A stretch of 64,000 bases of DNA from Oribacterium sinus (GCF_014202695.1 NZ_JACHHH010000013.1:1-64000), one strand, 5' to 3'. Positions 19,472 to 28,448 are shown, counted from the stretch's first letter. The notes: generated by a model not told the origin, from the letters alone. Numbers and translations: made by a program.

Positions 19472-19563
19472 GACGGTTTAGCGATAAAACGAATGATCTA
19501 AAAGATGTTTTGCTATAGGACGTTTAGCGATAAGACGTTTTGCTGGGAAAGAGGGTTAGGCAG

Positions 19564-20601
19564 ATGGAGAAAGCAAGAAAAGAAATTATCAGAGAGATTG
19601 CCGGGTTGAATTCTTCGGAGGAAAATGTACTTTTTCACTCCTTAGCGGAAGGAAGCCTTGGGGAATTGGCCTTGTTTTCTTCCGGAAAATGCCTAAGCCA
19701 CAGCCCGAAATTCCCCTTTTTTGCCTCGGAAAAGGATAGAGAGGAATGTTTTTGGGTCAATCGTAAAGAAGGGATTTTTTCTCTGGGAGAGGGGAAATTC
19801 TTTGCGGAAACCCTGGCTTCAGAGAAAAAGCTCATCATTTGCGGGGCGGGACATGTGGCCATTGCCACCATTCGTCTTGGAAAAATGCTGGGATTTTCCG
19901 TGACTTGTATTGAGGATAGACCTCTTTTTGCCAAGGAAGCGGAAAAGGCAGGGGCAGACAGGGTGATTTGTGAGGACTTTGCCAAGGCCTTGGATAGTCT
20001 GGAAGGAGACCGGGACAGTTACTTTGTGATTCTGACCAGAGGTCATGTGCATGACCAGATATGCCTTCAGAGAATTTTGGAAAAGCCCAAGGCCTATATG
20101 GGCATGATGGGCTCCAGAAGAAGAGTGGCTATGATTAAGAAGAATCTTTTGGAAGAGGGATTTTCGCAGGAGCTTCTGGATTCTCTCCACAGTCCTATCG
20201 GTTTGAAAATCGGGGCGGAAAGTCCGGAGGAAATTGCTCTTTCCGTTATGGCAGAGATTGTAGGGGTGAAGAGCGCCGGAAAAAATACCATCGGCTACAG
20301 TGAGGAGATTCTGGACGCGGTGGAAAAGGAAGAGAAGCTGGTGTTGGCCACCATTATCGAAAGAAAGGGCTCCGCTCCCCGTTCCGTAGGCACGAAGATG
20401 TCCATCAATCCCCTGGGAGAGATTACCGGCACCATAGGAGGAGGCTGTGCAGAGGCGGAGGTGATTCAGAAAAGCCGAGAGCTTTTTCTGGAAAATGCAC
20501 CGGAGGGCCTACTGTATCACGTGGATTTGACGGATGACGCCGCCGCGGAAGAGGGAATGGTTTGCGGCGGAATCTTGGAGATCCTTTTGGAGAGATATTA
20601 G
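19564..20601 (+). CDS. XdhC/CoxI-family molybdenum cofactor maturation protein
   Basis: A 345-aa protein of the XdhC family, which binds Moco and helps sulfurate it and insert it into xanthine-dehydrogenase-type enzymes. The XdhC Rossmann part is at about residues 90-225 (KLIICGAGHVAIAT, CIEDRP, VILTRGHVHDQ, MGMMGSRRRV). The CoxI part follows, inverted in order compared with many homologues, with KLVLATIIERKGSAPRSVGTKM and GTIGGGCAEAEV near 255-305. GAGGGTTAGGCAG precedes the chosen ATG. Its presence implies a molybdenum hydroxylase elsewhere in the genome. Confidence 0.92.
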   Translation: MEKARKEIIREIAGLNSSEENVLFHSLAEGSLGELALFSSGKCLSHSPKFPFFASEKDREECFWVNRKEGIFSLGEGKFFAETLASEKKLIICGAGHVAIATIRLGKMLGFSVTCIEDRPLFAKEAEKAGADRVICEDFAKALDSLEGDRDSYFVILTRGHVHDQICLQRILEKPKAYMGMMGSRRRVAMIKKNLLEEGFSQELLDSLHSPIGLKIGAESPEEIALSVMAEIVGVKSAGKNTIGYSEEILDAVEKEEKLVLATIIERKGSAPRSVGTKMSINPLGEITGTIGGGCAEAEVIQKSRELFLENAPEGLLYHVDLTDDAAAEEGMVCGGILEILLERY

Positions 20602-20620
20602 AGGGTCAGGAGAGTAGAAG

Positions 20621-21607
20621 ATGCAGGATAAGTTCCAAAGAAAAATCAATTATATGCGAATGTCCATTACGGATCGCTGTAATTTGCATTGCCAATATTG
20701 TATGCCCAATGGGCTGGAGAATCCTCTTCCCATGGATCGTTTGCTGACTTATGAGGAGCTTTTGCAGGTGGCAAAGGCCGCAGTAGCCTGCGGCATTACC
20801 CGCTTTAAGGTTACCGGAGGAGAGCCCTTGGTACGAAAAGGGGCTGTGGATTTTATGGCTTCCTTAAAGGCCTTTCCCGGGGTGGAGCAGGTAACGATTA
20901 CCACCAACGGATTGCTCCTTTCCGAAGCATTGCCAAGATTTCAGGAAATGGGCTTGGACGGCATCAATGTTAGTTTAGATACCTTGATCCCGGAGCGTTT
21001 TTATGAGATTACCGGTTTTGATGCCCTGGACAAGGTACTTCAGAGCATCAAGGAGGCAGTAGCCTGCGGAATTCCTGTGAAGCTGAATACCGTTTTACAA
21101 AAGGGGGTCAATGAGGATGAAATCTTTGCTCTTTTGGCTCTTTGTAAAAAATATCCTTTGGACCTTCGTTTTATCGAAATGATGCCTATTGGTTACGGAA
21201 AAGAGCAAGACGGCATCGGAAATGACTTTTTACTGGAAAAATTAAAAAGGATTTATCCGGAGATGACTAAGGACATTTCCACCCATGGAAACGGCCCGGC
21301 AAAGTATTATAAAATTCCCGGATTTCAGGGCTCTGTAGGCTTTATCTCTGCCATGCATGGAAAGTTTTGCGCCCATTGCAACCGCATTCGTCTGACCTCT
21401 ACAGGAAAGATTAAGCCCTGTCTATGCTTCGGAAACAGTATAGATGTCCGGGAATGTCTGCGAAATCCGGCATTTTCGGAAGAACAAAGGGATGAAATTT
21501 TATTGGAAAAGATTCAGGAAAGTATTTGGGCAAAACCGGAAAGCCATTGCTTTGAAAAGCTTTCCGAGGTGACGGAAAAGCGGGAAATGGGAAGAATCGG
21601 CGGATAG
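20621..21607 (+). CDS. moaA: GTP 3',8-cyclase MoaA
   Basis: Radical-SAM enzyme that starts molybdenum cofactor synthesis from GTP. The N-terminal [4Fe-4S] cluster motif is CNLHCQYC (Cys20, Cys24, Cys27) and the MoaA-specific second cluster is FCAHCNRIRLTSTGKIKPCLCF near residues 247-268. TGGEP (SAM contact) follows at about 67-71. The 328-aa length is normal. The C-terminal GG signature expected for MoaA is present (GRIGG at the very end). It lies 19 bases after the XdhC gene. Confidence 0.96.
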   Translation: MQDKFQRKINYMRMSITDRCNLHCQYCMPNGLENPLPMDRLLTYEELLQVAKAAVACGITRFKVTGGEPLVRKGAVDFMASLKAFPGVEQVTITTNGLLLSEALPRFQEMGLDGINVSLDTLIPERFYEITGFDALDKVLQSIKEAVACGIPVKLNTVLQKGVNEDEIFALLALCKKYPLDLRFIEMMPIGYGKEQDGIGNDFLLEKLKRIYPEMTKDISTHGNGPAKYYKIPGFQGSVGFISAMHGKFCAHCNRIRLTSTGKIKPCLCFGNSIDVRECLRNPAFSEEQRDEILLEKIQESIWAKPESHCFEKLSEVTEKREMGRIGG

Positions 21608-21620
21608 AATAGAGGATATT

Positions 21621-22544
21621 ATGGGAAAAGTATTAGCCATTTGCTTGAGCGAGCAAAAGGGAACAGAAAAATCAGAGGTAGAGGAAGCTCTCCTGGTAGA
21701 GGATTTCGGCCTTCAGGGGGATGCCCATGCCGGAAAATGGCATAGACAGGTGAGCTTATTGTCCTTTGAGAAAATAGAGGATTTTCGAAAGAAGGGGGCT
21801 CAGGTAGACTTTGGGGCCTTCGGAGAAAATCTGGTGATAGAGGGATTTGATCTGTCCAAGTATCCGGTGGGCAGTGAAATTCATATAGGGGACTGTGTTT
21901 TAGAGCTTAGCCAGATTGGAAAGGCCTGCCACAGCCACTGCGCAATCTTTCACCGTATGGGAGATTGCATTATGCCAAGAGAAGGCATTTTCTCCGTGGT
22001 AAAAAAGGGAGGAAAGATCCGGGTGGGAGATCCGGTGGAAATCTTCCCTGGAAAAAAGGATAGACCCTTTACCGCAGCGGTAATTACCCTGTCGGACAGA
22101 GCCTCTCAAGGGGTATATGAGGATCAGTCCGGTCCTGTGATTACAGAGTTTTTGAAAAATCAGGGAATGATAGTGGAAGAGCAGCTTCTCCTTCCTGATG
22201 GAAGGCCGGAATTGGAGAAAGAAATCAAGAGACTGGCGGATCAGCGGCAGATTTCTTTGATTCTGACCACCGGGGGCACCGGATTTTCCGAAAGAGACTG
22301 CACTCCGGAAGCTACCAAGGCAGTATGTGAAAGAGAAGTACCGGGAATTCCGGAAGCTTTACGCTCTTACAGCCTTTCCATTACCAAGAAAGCCATGTTT
22401 AGCCGTCAAACTGCAGGCATCCGGAAGAAATCTTTGGTTATTAACCTTCCCGGCAGTCCCAAGGCCTGCAAGGAGAATCTGGAATATCTCTTCCCGGATT
22501 TATTCCATGGTTTGGGAATTCTTCGGGGAACGGATACAGATTAA
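21621..22544 (+). CDS. MOSC domain fused to MogA/MoaB molybdopterin adenylyltransferase
   Basis: A 307-aa fusion. Residues 1-145 form a MOSC domain (GLQGDAHAGKWHRQVSLLS, FGENLVIEG, IGKACHSHCAIF with the conserved Cys). Residues about 150-307 form a MogA/MoaB domain (AAVITLSDRASQGVYEDQSGP, ILTTGGTGFSERDCTPEAT, VINLPGSPKA). MogA adenylylates molybdopterin before metal insertion, and MOSC domains handle the sulfurated cofactor or sulfur. The gene is 13 bases after moaA. Such fusions occur in anaerobic Firmicutes; the order here ties adenylylation to cofactor sulfur handling. Confidence 0.92.
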   Translation: MGKVLAICLSEQKGTEKSEVEEALLVEDFGLQGDAHAGKWHRQVSLLSFEKIEDFRKKGAQVDFGAFGENLVIEGFDLSKYPVGSEIHIGDCVLELSQIGKACHSHCAIFHRMGDCIMPREGIFSVVKKGGKIRVGDPVEIFPGKKDRPFTAAVITLSDRASQGVYEDQSGPVITEFLKNQGMIVEEQLLLPDGRPELEKEIKRLADQRQISLILTTGGTGFSERDCTPEATKAVCEREVPGIPEALRSYSLSITKKAMFSRQTAGIRKKSLVINLPGSPKACKENLEYLFPDLFHGLGILRGTDTD

Positions 22545-22709
22545 GTACACTACTTTTCCTGGAGCTTTCGGAGAAGGAGTATAGACCGGATTCGTTGCTA
22601 TTCTCGGGGCTTTCTGAGAAGGGACATAGCTAAGTACAGTACTTTTCCTGAAGACTCCGGAGGAAGAACGGAAGGATCGGGGAGAGAAATCATAAAAAAG
22701 GAGAATCCT

Positions 22710-23648
22710 ATGAAGAAGAAAGCATTATTAGGCTTGGCTCTTGTGGCAGCATTAGCCCTGACAGCCTGCGGAGGAGCAAAGAAGGCAGAGAGTACAGCGG
22801 CAACAACGGAGAAGGCTTCTGAAATGGCAAGTGAAGCGGCTTCCGAGAAGGCCGGTGAAAAGGCTACCGAGGCGGCAAAAGAGGACGCAGAAAAGACGGA
22901 AGTACAGGTTTTCGTGGCGGCTTCTTTAAAGAATGTGATGGAAGATTTAGGGCAGCAGTATGAGAAGGAGCATCCTGAGGTGAAGCTGGTGTTTAACGCG
23001 GATTCCTCCGGAAAGCTTTTAAGCCAGATTCAGGAAGGTTATGACTGCGACATTTTCTTTTCCGCGGCACAGAAGCAGATAAACACTTTGGAGGAAGAAG
23101 GTAACCTTGTAGAGGGGACCAGAAAAAACGTAGTAAATAACCAGCTTTGCGTAGTTACTTTAAAGGACAGCGGCACTAAGGTTACCGGCTTAGAGACTTT
23201 GAAGGATGCGAAGTCTATTGCTTTGGCAGACGGTACCGTTCCCGTAGGAAAGTACACCAGACAGGCCCTTGTTGCTTTGAAGATTCTTCCTGAGACAGAG
23301 GATGTATCCAAGATTAGCACCAAGGAAGTTTCCGAGGCTTTAGGCGGTGTGGAGATTTCCGAGCAATCCAACGTTTCCAAGGTTTTGGCAGCAGTGGTGG
23401 AAGGCTCCTCTGAAGTAGGAACTACCTACTATTCCGATACCTATGGTTATGAGGATAAGATTCAGATTCTGGAGAAGGTTCCTTACGATTTGACCGGAAA
23501 TGTCATCTATCCTATTGCTCAGATTAAGAACGAAGAAGCAAGTCAGGAAGAGCAGGATGCAGCAAAGGATTTCCTTGCCTTCGTAACTTCCGACAATGCT
23601 AAGACCACTTTCCAAAAGTATTATTTTGATACCAACGTAGAATCATGA
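22710..23648 (+). CDS. modA: Molybdate ABC transporter, substrate-binding lipoprotein
   Basis: A 312-aa lipoprotein with a signal peptide and lipobox LALTAC (Cys20), followed by a low-complexity Ala/Glu/Lys/Thr linker to about residue 65. The binding domain starts VQVFVAASLKNVMEDLGQQYEKEHP and carries NADSSGKL and the ADGTVPVGKYTRQAL segment typical of ModA. It captures molybdate or tungstate outside the membrane. It overlaps modB by four bases (ATGA). A 165-base gap upstream carries two near-copies of AAGTACASTACTTTTCCTG (near 22544 and 22633). Confidence 0.95.
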   Translation: MKKKALLGLALVAALALTACGGAKKAESTAATTEKASEMASEAASEKAGEKATEAAKEDAEKTEVQVFVAASLKNVMEDLGQQYEKEHPEVKLVFNADSSGKLLSQIQEGYDCDIFFSAAQKQINTLEEEGNLVEGTRKNVVNNQLCVVTLKDSGTKVTGLETLKDAKSIALADGTVPVGKYTRQALVALKILPETEDVSKISTKEVSEALGGVEISEQSNVSKVLAAVVEGSSEVGTTYYSDTYGYEDKIQILEKVPYDLTGNVIYPIAQIKNEEASQEEQDAAKDFLAFVTSDNAKTTFQKYYFDTNVES

Positions 23649-24337
23649 TGAATGAATTATTAGCAGGACTCCGGTCATTAGACTGGAGTCCCTTGTGGAT
23701 ATCCCTAAAGACGGCCTGTATCACTATGGTGATATGCTTCTTTTTGGGGATTTTTTTAGCCCAAAAGCTAGGAAAATGGAAGGAGCCCTGGCAATCCATT
23801 GCGGATAGCCTCTTAACCCTGCCCATGGTTTTACCTCCTACAGTGGCAGGATATTTTTTGCTGTTGCTTTTCAGTAAAAGACGGCCTGTGGGAATTTTTT
23901 TATATTCCCACTTTGGCATTAAAGTGGTTCAGTCCTTTTTGGGCTGTGTTCTTGCGGCTACGGTGATTTCTCTCCCCCTAATGTATAGAAATGCTAAGGC
24001 AAGCTTTGCCTTGGTTCCCAAGGATTTGGTACAGGCGGGAAGAACCTTGGGATTGTCGGAAACGAAGATTTTCTGGAAGATTATTCTGCCCCTTTCCGGT
24101 CCTGGAATCCTCTCCGGAACGGTATTAAGCTTTGCCAGAGCCTTGGGAGAGTATGGCGCTACCTCCATGCTGGCAGGCAACATTCCCGGAAAAACCGCCA
24201 CCATTTCCCAAAGAATTGCCCTTGTGATGCAGGACCAGGACTATGTGACCGCAGGAGTATGGGTAGGGGTGGTGCTGCTGATTTCCTTGTTCTGCATGAC
24301 GGCGTTACAGTTATTGTCGAAGCGAAAGGAGTTGTAA
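23645..24337 (+). CDS. modB: Molybdate ABC transporter permease
   Basis: A 230-aa inner-membrane permease with five to six transmembrane segments. The cytoplasmic loop shows the EAA motif region ARTLGLSETKIFWKIILPLSGPGILSGTVLSFARALGEYGAT, matching ModB. It starts within the modA stop (ATGATG overlap) and its TAA overlaps the modC ATG by one base, so the three subunits are translationally coupled. Confidence 0.95.
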   Translation: MMNELLAGLRSLDWSPLWISLKTACITMVICFFLGIFLAQKLGKWKEPWQSIADSLLTLPMVLPPTVAGYFLLLLFSKRRPVGIFLYSHFGIKVVQSFLGCVLAATVISLPLMYRNAKASFALVPKDLVQAGRTLGLSETKIFWKIILPLSGPGILSGTVLSFARALGEYGATSMLAGNIPGKTATISQRIALVMQDQDYVTAGVWVGVVLLISLFCMTALQLLSKRKEL

Positions 24338-25500
24338 TGGAGAAAGCAGAACAATCGTCTTTTTGTAAGCTGTCCTTTCAGCTTCCTTTGGATAGCTTCC
24401 TTTTGGATATTCATTTTTCTTCTAATAAAAAGCGGATTGGAATTTTGGGGGCTTCCGGTTCGGGAAAGAGTATGTGTTTAAAAAGTATTGCAGGAATTGT
24501 GACCCCCAGGCAGGGGGAGATTCTGCTAGGGGATTCCTGTTTATTTTCCTCTTCGAAAAAAATCAATCTACCGCCCCAAAAGCGAAGAATCGGTTATCTA
24601 TTCCAGTCCTATGCCCTTTTTCCTCATTTGACAGTTTGGGAAAATATTGCCATCGCCATGGAAGGACAGGATAAGGAAAATCTGCTATCAAACTTTTGGA
24701 AGAGGGGAAAGAGCGGAGATAGAGAGATTTCGGCAAATTCTTCGGTGTTTAAGGAGCCAAGGGAGAGCAAGTCGGAGCGGATTTTCGCTTTGCTTCGGAA
24801 AATGGAGCTTTCAGGACTGGAAAAGCGTTTTCCCGCAGAGCTTTCCGGAGGGCAGCAACAAAGGGTTGCCTTAGCTCGCATCTTTGCCAATGAGCCCAAA
24901 ATGATTCTTCTGGACGAGCCTTTTTCTGCACTGGATTTATATTTGCGGGATAAGATGCAGGAAGAGCTGATGCTGCATCTGGAGGATTTTCCGGGGCAGG
25001 CCATCATGGTTTCCCATTCCCGGGATGAGATTTATCGTTTTGCAGAGGAAGTGATTATGCTGCAAGAGGGAAAGGTGATCGGGCAGGGAGAGACCAAGGA
25101 AGTTTTCCGACAGCCCAAGAATCGTCAGGCGGCTATTTTGACCGGTTGTAAAAATATTGCTAAAGCAAAAAAGATAGGAGAGCATAGCATTTTCATAGAA
25201 GACTGGGGGCTGGAGCTTACGATGAAGCAGGAAATTCCGGAAAAGCTTTCTGCCATCGGTTATCGTGCCCATGATTTTATTCCGCTTTTTTCCGGGGGAG
25301 AGGAGAATGCTGTGTCGGTGCAACTGCTTTCCAAGGCGGAGCTTCCCTTTGAGCAAAACTTTTATTTTCAGCCGGAAAAGGGTGAGGGTGAAATTTGCTT
25401 TTTGGTGCAAAGAGACGGTCCCTATGGTAAAATGCAGGAGATTCCCAAGGCTTTACAGCTTCGGGAAGAGAAGTTGCTCCTTTTGACGGAGGAAAATTAA
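24337..25500 (+). CDS. modC: Molybdate ABC transporter ATP-binding protein
   Basis: A 387-aa ATPase with Walker A GASGSGKS near residues 45-52, a Q-loop FQSYALFPHLTVWENI, the signature LSGGQQQR, Walker B MILLDEPFSALD and the switch His in MVSHSRDE. The region after about 240 looks like a C-terminal regulatory extension but lacks an obvious full Mop domain. A longer insertion (NFWKRGKSGDREISANSS) lies between the Q-loop and signature. The ATG at 24337 has AAAGGAG in the end of modB. Confidence 0.94.
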   Translation: MEKAEQSSFCKLSFQLPLDSFLLDIHFSSNKKRIGILGASGSGKSMCLKSIAGIVTPRQGEILLGDSCLFSSSKKINLPPQKRRIGYLFQSYALFPHLTVWENIAIAMEGQDKENLLSNFWKRGKSGDREISANSSVFKEPRESKSERIFALLRKMELSGLEKRFPAELSGGQQQRVALARIFANEPKMILLDEPFSALDLYLRDKMQEELMLHLEDFPGQAIMVSHSRDEIYRFAEEVIMLQEGKVIGQGETKEVFRQPKNRQAAILTGCKNIAKAKKIGEHSIFIEDWGLELTMKQEIPEKLSAIGYRAHDFIPLFSGGEENAVSVQLLSKAELPFEQNFYFQPEKGEGEICFLVQRDGPYGKMQEIPKALQLREEKLLLLTEEN

Positions 25501-25593
25501 GGTATAGAAAACTTGCTTTTTTAGCAGATTAAACGAATTCAAGAAATGTACGAATTTGCAAAAAGCGAAGATATGTAATAGATTGGGAGAAGT

Positions 25594-26082
25594 ATGGGAG
25601 AGTTTAGTCATTTTGATGATCAGGGAAATGCTAGAATGGTGGATGTTTCCGGAAAAGGGGATACAGAAAGAACCGCTGTGGCCAGAGGAAACATTTTCCT
25701 CAGTAAAGAAGCCATGGAGGCGGTACTGGGAAGAAAGGTCAAAAAGGGAGATGTGTTCACCGTGGCTCAGGTAGCCGGAATCATGGGGGCAAAAAAATGC
25801 TCGGATCTGATTCCCCTTTGCCATATTTTGCCCTTACAATCCGCAAAGATTTCCTTTCAGGTTTCGGAGGAAGAGGGAAGGATTACGGTGGAATGTCTTT
25901 GTAAAACCTCCGGAAAAACAGGGGTGGAAATGGAGGCTCTCACCGGTGTTTCCGTGACCTTGCTAACGATTTACGATATGTGTAAGGCTATTGACAAAAG
26001 GATGCATATGGAGGGGATTCACCTTGTGGAAAAGCAGGGGGGAAAGAGCGGTGCCTTCTATTACGAAGAGGAGAAAGAATGA
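25594..26082 (+). CDS. moaC: Cyclic pyranopterin monophosphate synthase MoaC
   Basis: Works with MoaA to make cyclic pyranopterin monophosphate. The 162-aa length and motifs are standard: MVDVSGKGDTERTAVARG near 15-32, KKCSDLIPLCHILPL near 68-82, TGVEMEALTGVSVTLLTIYDMCKAIDK near 110-136. It follows modC by about 90 bases and its last codon overlaps the cysteine desulfurase start by four bases. Confidence 0.96.
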   Translation: MGEFSHFDDQGNARMVDVSGKGDTERTAVARGNIFLSKEAMEAVLGRKVKKGDVFTVAQVAGIMGAKKCSDLIPLCHILPLQSAKISFQVSEEEGRITVECLCKTSGKTGVEMEALTGVSVTLLTIYDMCKAIDKRMHMEGIHLVEKQGGKSGAFYYEEEKE

Positions 26083-27278
26083 TTTATCTGGATCATGCAG
26101 CCACAACAGCGGTATCAAAGAGTGTCAGGGAAGCTATGCTTCCCTATTTTTCTGAGGATTACGGAAATCCCTCCTCCCTCTACCTTTTTGCCCAGAAGGC
26201 GAAAAAGGCGGTGGAGGACAGCAGGAGAAGTCTTGCCGGTCTTTTGGGCATTAATCCAAGGGAAATCTATTTTACCTCCGGAGGGACGGAAAGCGATAAC
26301 TGGGCGATTCTTTCAGCCTTTTATTCCGCTATGGGGAAAAAGAGCGGTCTATCCTGCTCCGATGCAGCAGGTCAGAAGCAAAGACAGCCCCATATTATCT
26401 GTTCTGCCATAGAGCATCATGCTGTTTTGGAAAGCTGCAAGTTTGCGGAAAGTCTGGGGGCAAGAGTCAGCCGGATACCGGTGGATCGGGAGGGATTTTT
26501 GGACTTGGAAGCCTTGGAGCAGGCGATTACAGAGGATACGGTTTTGATTTCCGTCATGACGGCCAACAATGAAATGGGAACGATTCAGGACTTGCGGGCT
26601 ATCGGAGAAATTGCGAAAAAGCATGAGGTGCTCTTTCATACGGATGCGGTGCAGGCCTTTGGGCAGATTCCATTGTCGTTTTCGGAAATGGGGATAGACC
26701 TGCTTTCCGCCAGTGCCCACAAGCTTCATGGCCCCAAGGGTATTGGACTTTTGGTGATTCGAAAGGGCGTTCGTCTTCCGGCCTTCCTTCATGGGGGAGC
26801 TCAGGAGCGGGGCTTTCGTGCCGGTACGGAAAATGTTCCCGCTATCGTAGGCTTTGCTAAGGCTGCAAAGGAGGCCTTTGCTACCATGGTGGAAAGAGAG
26901 CAAAGAAAACGGGAGCTTCAGAAGATGTTCTTTAGACGGCTTTTGCAAGAGGTACCCGGAATGCAGATTACCGGGGTGAATCCGCTGGAAACATCCGAGG
27001 AAAATAGACTTTCCGGCAACGTGCACATTTGTATAGAGGGAATAGAGGCGGAGAGTCTCTTGCTGCTTTTGGATCAAAAGGGGATTTGTGCCAGTGCCGG
27101 TTCTGCCTGTGCCAGCGGTTCCGTGGAGCCAAGCCATGTACTTTTGGCTATGGGAAAAAGCCATGTGGAGGCCTATTCCGGACTGCGTTTAAGCTTTGAA
27201 GAGGACTTAAAGGAAGAGGAGCTGGAGTTTACCGTGGAGGCGATTCGAGAAGGGGTAGAGCGCTTAAGGCGGGAATAA
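26079..27278 (+). CDS. Cysteine desulfurase, NifS/IscS type
   Basis: A 399-aa PLP enzyme that takes sulfur from cysteine. The N-terminus MIYLDHAATTAVSK, TSGGTESDNWAIL, AHKLHGPKGIG (PLP-Lys near residue 215) and the mobile loop CASAGSACASGSVEPSH (catalytic Cys near 343) are clear. It overlaps moaC by ATGA and ends the molybdenum block. Inferred job: provide sulfur for molybdopterin or for the terminal sulfido ligand of the XdhC-dependent enzyme, or for a thiocarboxylate carrier. A general Fe-S role is possible, but no IscU follows. Confidence 0.93.
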   Translation: MIYLDHAATTAVSKSVREAMLPYFSEDYGNPSSLYLFAQKAKKAVEDSRRSLAGLLGINPREIYFTSGGTESDNWAILSAFYSAMGKKSGLSCSDAAGQKQRQPHIICSAIEHHAVLESCKFAESLGARVSRIPVDREGFLDLEALEQAITEDTVLISVMTANNEMGTIQDLRAIGEIAKKHEVLFHTDAVQAFGQIPLSFSEMGIDLLSASAHKLHGPKGIGLLVIRKGVRLPAFLHGGAQERGFRAGTENVPAIVGFAKAAKEAFATMVEREQRKRELQKMFFRRLLQEVPGMQITGVNPLETSEENRLSGNVHICIEGIEAESLLLLLDQKGICASAGSACASGSVEPSHVLLAMGKSHVEAYSGLRLSFEEDLKEEELEFTVEAIREGVERLRRE

Positions 27279-27283
27279 ATATC

Positions 27284-27301
27284 ATATCCGTATACGGATA
27301 T
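27284..27301. other. 18-bp perfect palindrome after the molybdenum block
   Basis: ATATCCGTATACGGATAT begins five bases after the cysteine desulfurase stop. It could be an operator or a short hairpin; there is no T-run directly after it, so I do not call it a terminator. Confidence 0.4.
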
Positions 27302-27389
27302 TATCCGAATGTGGAGTATAGGAGAAGAGGCTAAGCCATTGTAAAATAGGCTGAGAAAGGCTTCTTCTTTTTTTACTTAGGAGGTTCCT

Positions 27390-28223
27390 ATGCTTGGAAA
27401 GATGAAACGACATAAAATTAGTAGAGAAGAAAAGAGAGCGATTCTTGCAGAGTTCACTTTAATGGATGATATCTTTATGAGGGTAGTTTTGCAGGATATA
27501 AAATGCACGGAATATATCTTGAAAGTTCTTATGGAGAAAAAAATCAAAGTGAAAGAACAGCACTTACAAATGGACTTAAAGAATTTGCAAGGTCGTTCTC
27601 TTCTTTTAGACTGTCTATGCGAAGATGAAGATGGAAAACTCTATAATATTGAAATGCAGAACGATCTGGAAGGAGCCAGTCCCAAAAGGGCAAGGTATCA
27701 TGCCAGTCTATTAGACATGCATAGTTTAGATGCCGGAGAAAAGTTCACACAATTACCGGAAAGCTATGTTATATTTATCGTGAAAAAAGATATACTGAAT
27801 TTGCAGAAACAGATTTATTATGTGGATAGAAGGATTAGAGATTCGGAAGAATACTTTTTAGATGGTTCACACATCATTTACTTAAATACTGAGATTACGG
27901 AAGAAAATGCTTTTGGGGATTTGGTAAGGGATTTTCAAAGGAAAAATCCGCAAGAAATGCATTCGGCTGTTTTGGCAAGAAGAGTGAAGGAATTAAAGGA
28001 ATCTTCCATGGAGAGAAAAGGGGGGACGGCGATGAATATGGCATTGGAAAAACTCTTGGCAGTAGGTCGGGAAGAAGGCAGAGAGGAAGGTAGAGAAGAA
28101 GGAGAAAGCAGAACTGCTCAATTGATGGGAGTTCTTGTGGAACAGGGCAGGTTAGAAGATATTAAAAAAGCTTCTTTGGATCAGGAGTTTCGGAAACAAC
28201 TACTAAGGGAGCTAAAACTCTAA
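27390..28223 (+). CDS. Rpn/PD-(D/E)XK nuclease family protein (transposase-like)
   Basis: A 277-aa protein of the Rpn family (recombination-promoting nuclease, PDDEXK_2). It shows the typical MDDIFMRVVLQDIKCTEYILKVLM start, the nuclease core LDCLCEDEDGKLYNIEMQ (D...E-x-Q) and SYVIFIVKKDIL. A GREEG repeat (four units) lies near residues 228-245, with a helical end. Rpn proteins nick DNA and promote recombination, and occur as many paralogues in Lachnospiraceae. AGGAGGTTCCT precedes the ATG. It is a single gene unrelated to its neighbours. Confidence 0.9.
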   Translation: MLGKMKRHKISREEKRAILAEFTLMDDIFMRVVLQDIKCTEYILKVLMEKKIKVKEQHLQMDLKNLQGRSLLLDCLCEDEDGKLYNIEMQNDLEGASPKRARYHASLLDMHSLDAGEKFTQLPESYVIFIVKKDILNLQKQIYYVDRRIRDSEEYFLDGSHIIYLNTEITEENAFGDLVRDFQRKNPQEMHSAVLARRVKELKESSMERKGGTAMNMALEKLLAVGREEGREEGREEGESRTAQLMGVLVEQGRLEDIKKASLDQEFRKQLLRELKL

Positions 28224-28279
28224 GGTAAAGTAAGAGACTTTCGAATTCTAAATATATTTGAAAGAAGGAAGAAAAATTC

Positions 28280-28307
28280 TTGACAACAGATTTACATATG
28301 ATAATAT
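28280..28307 (+). promoter_or_regulatory. Promoter of the ArsR/metal-efflux operon
   Basis: TTGACA, 16-base spacer, TAATAT. The -10 box lies inside the ArsR-type operator, as expected for repression by occlusion. Confidence 0.6.
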
Positions 28308-28328
28308 ATTCACATGTAAATCTGTTGT
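28283..28328. promoter_or_regulatory. ArsR/SmtB-type operator in a perfect 15-bp inverted repeat
   Basis: Core ATATGATAATATATTCACAT (28296-28315) resembles the ATATGAAC-N-ATTCATAT operators of CzrA/SmtB-like sensors. The core sits inside exact inverted arms ACAACAGATTTACAT (28283-28297) and ATGTAAATCTGTTGT (28314-28328). Downstream, a 9-base unit AAAGCTCGT repeats about three times near 28402-28430. Confidence 0.75.
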
Positions 28329-28448
28329 TGCTTTTTGAATGGTTTTTTACAGTTGCCATTCATTATGCAAGAGAAGAGGGACTTTACAAAAATTTTTACC
28401 ATAAAGCTCGTAAAGCTCGTAAAGCCCGTAATCTCAGAAAGGAGAGGA

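Noticed and set aside
26349-27164. 271-codon frame antisense to the cysteine desulfurase
   Set aside because: Shadow of a well-supported gene; no start signals.
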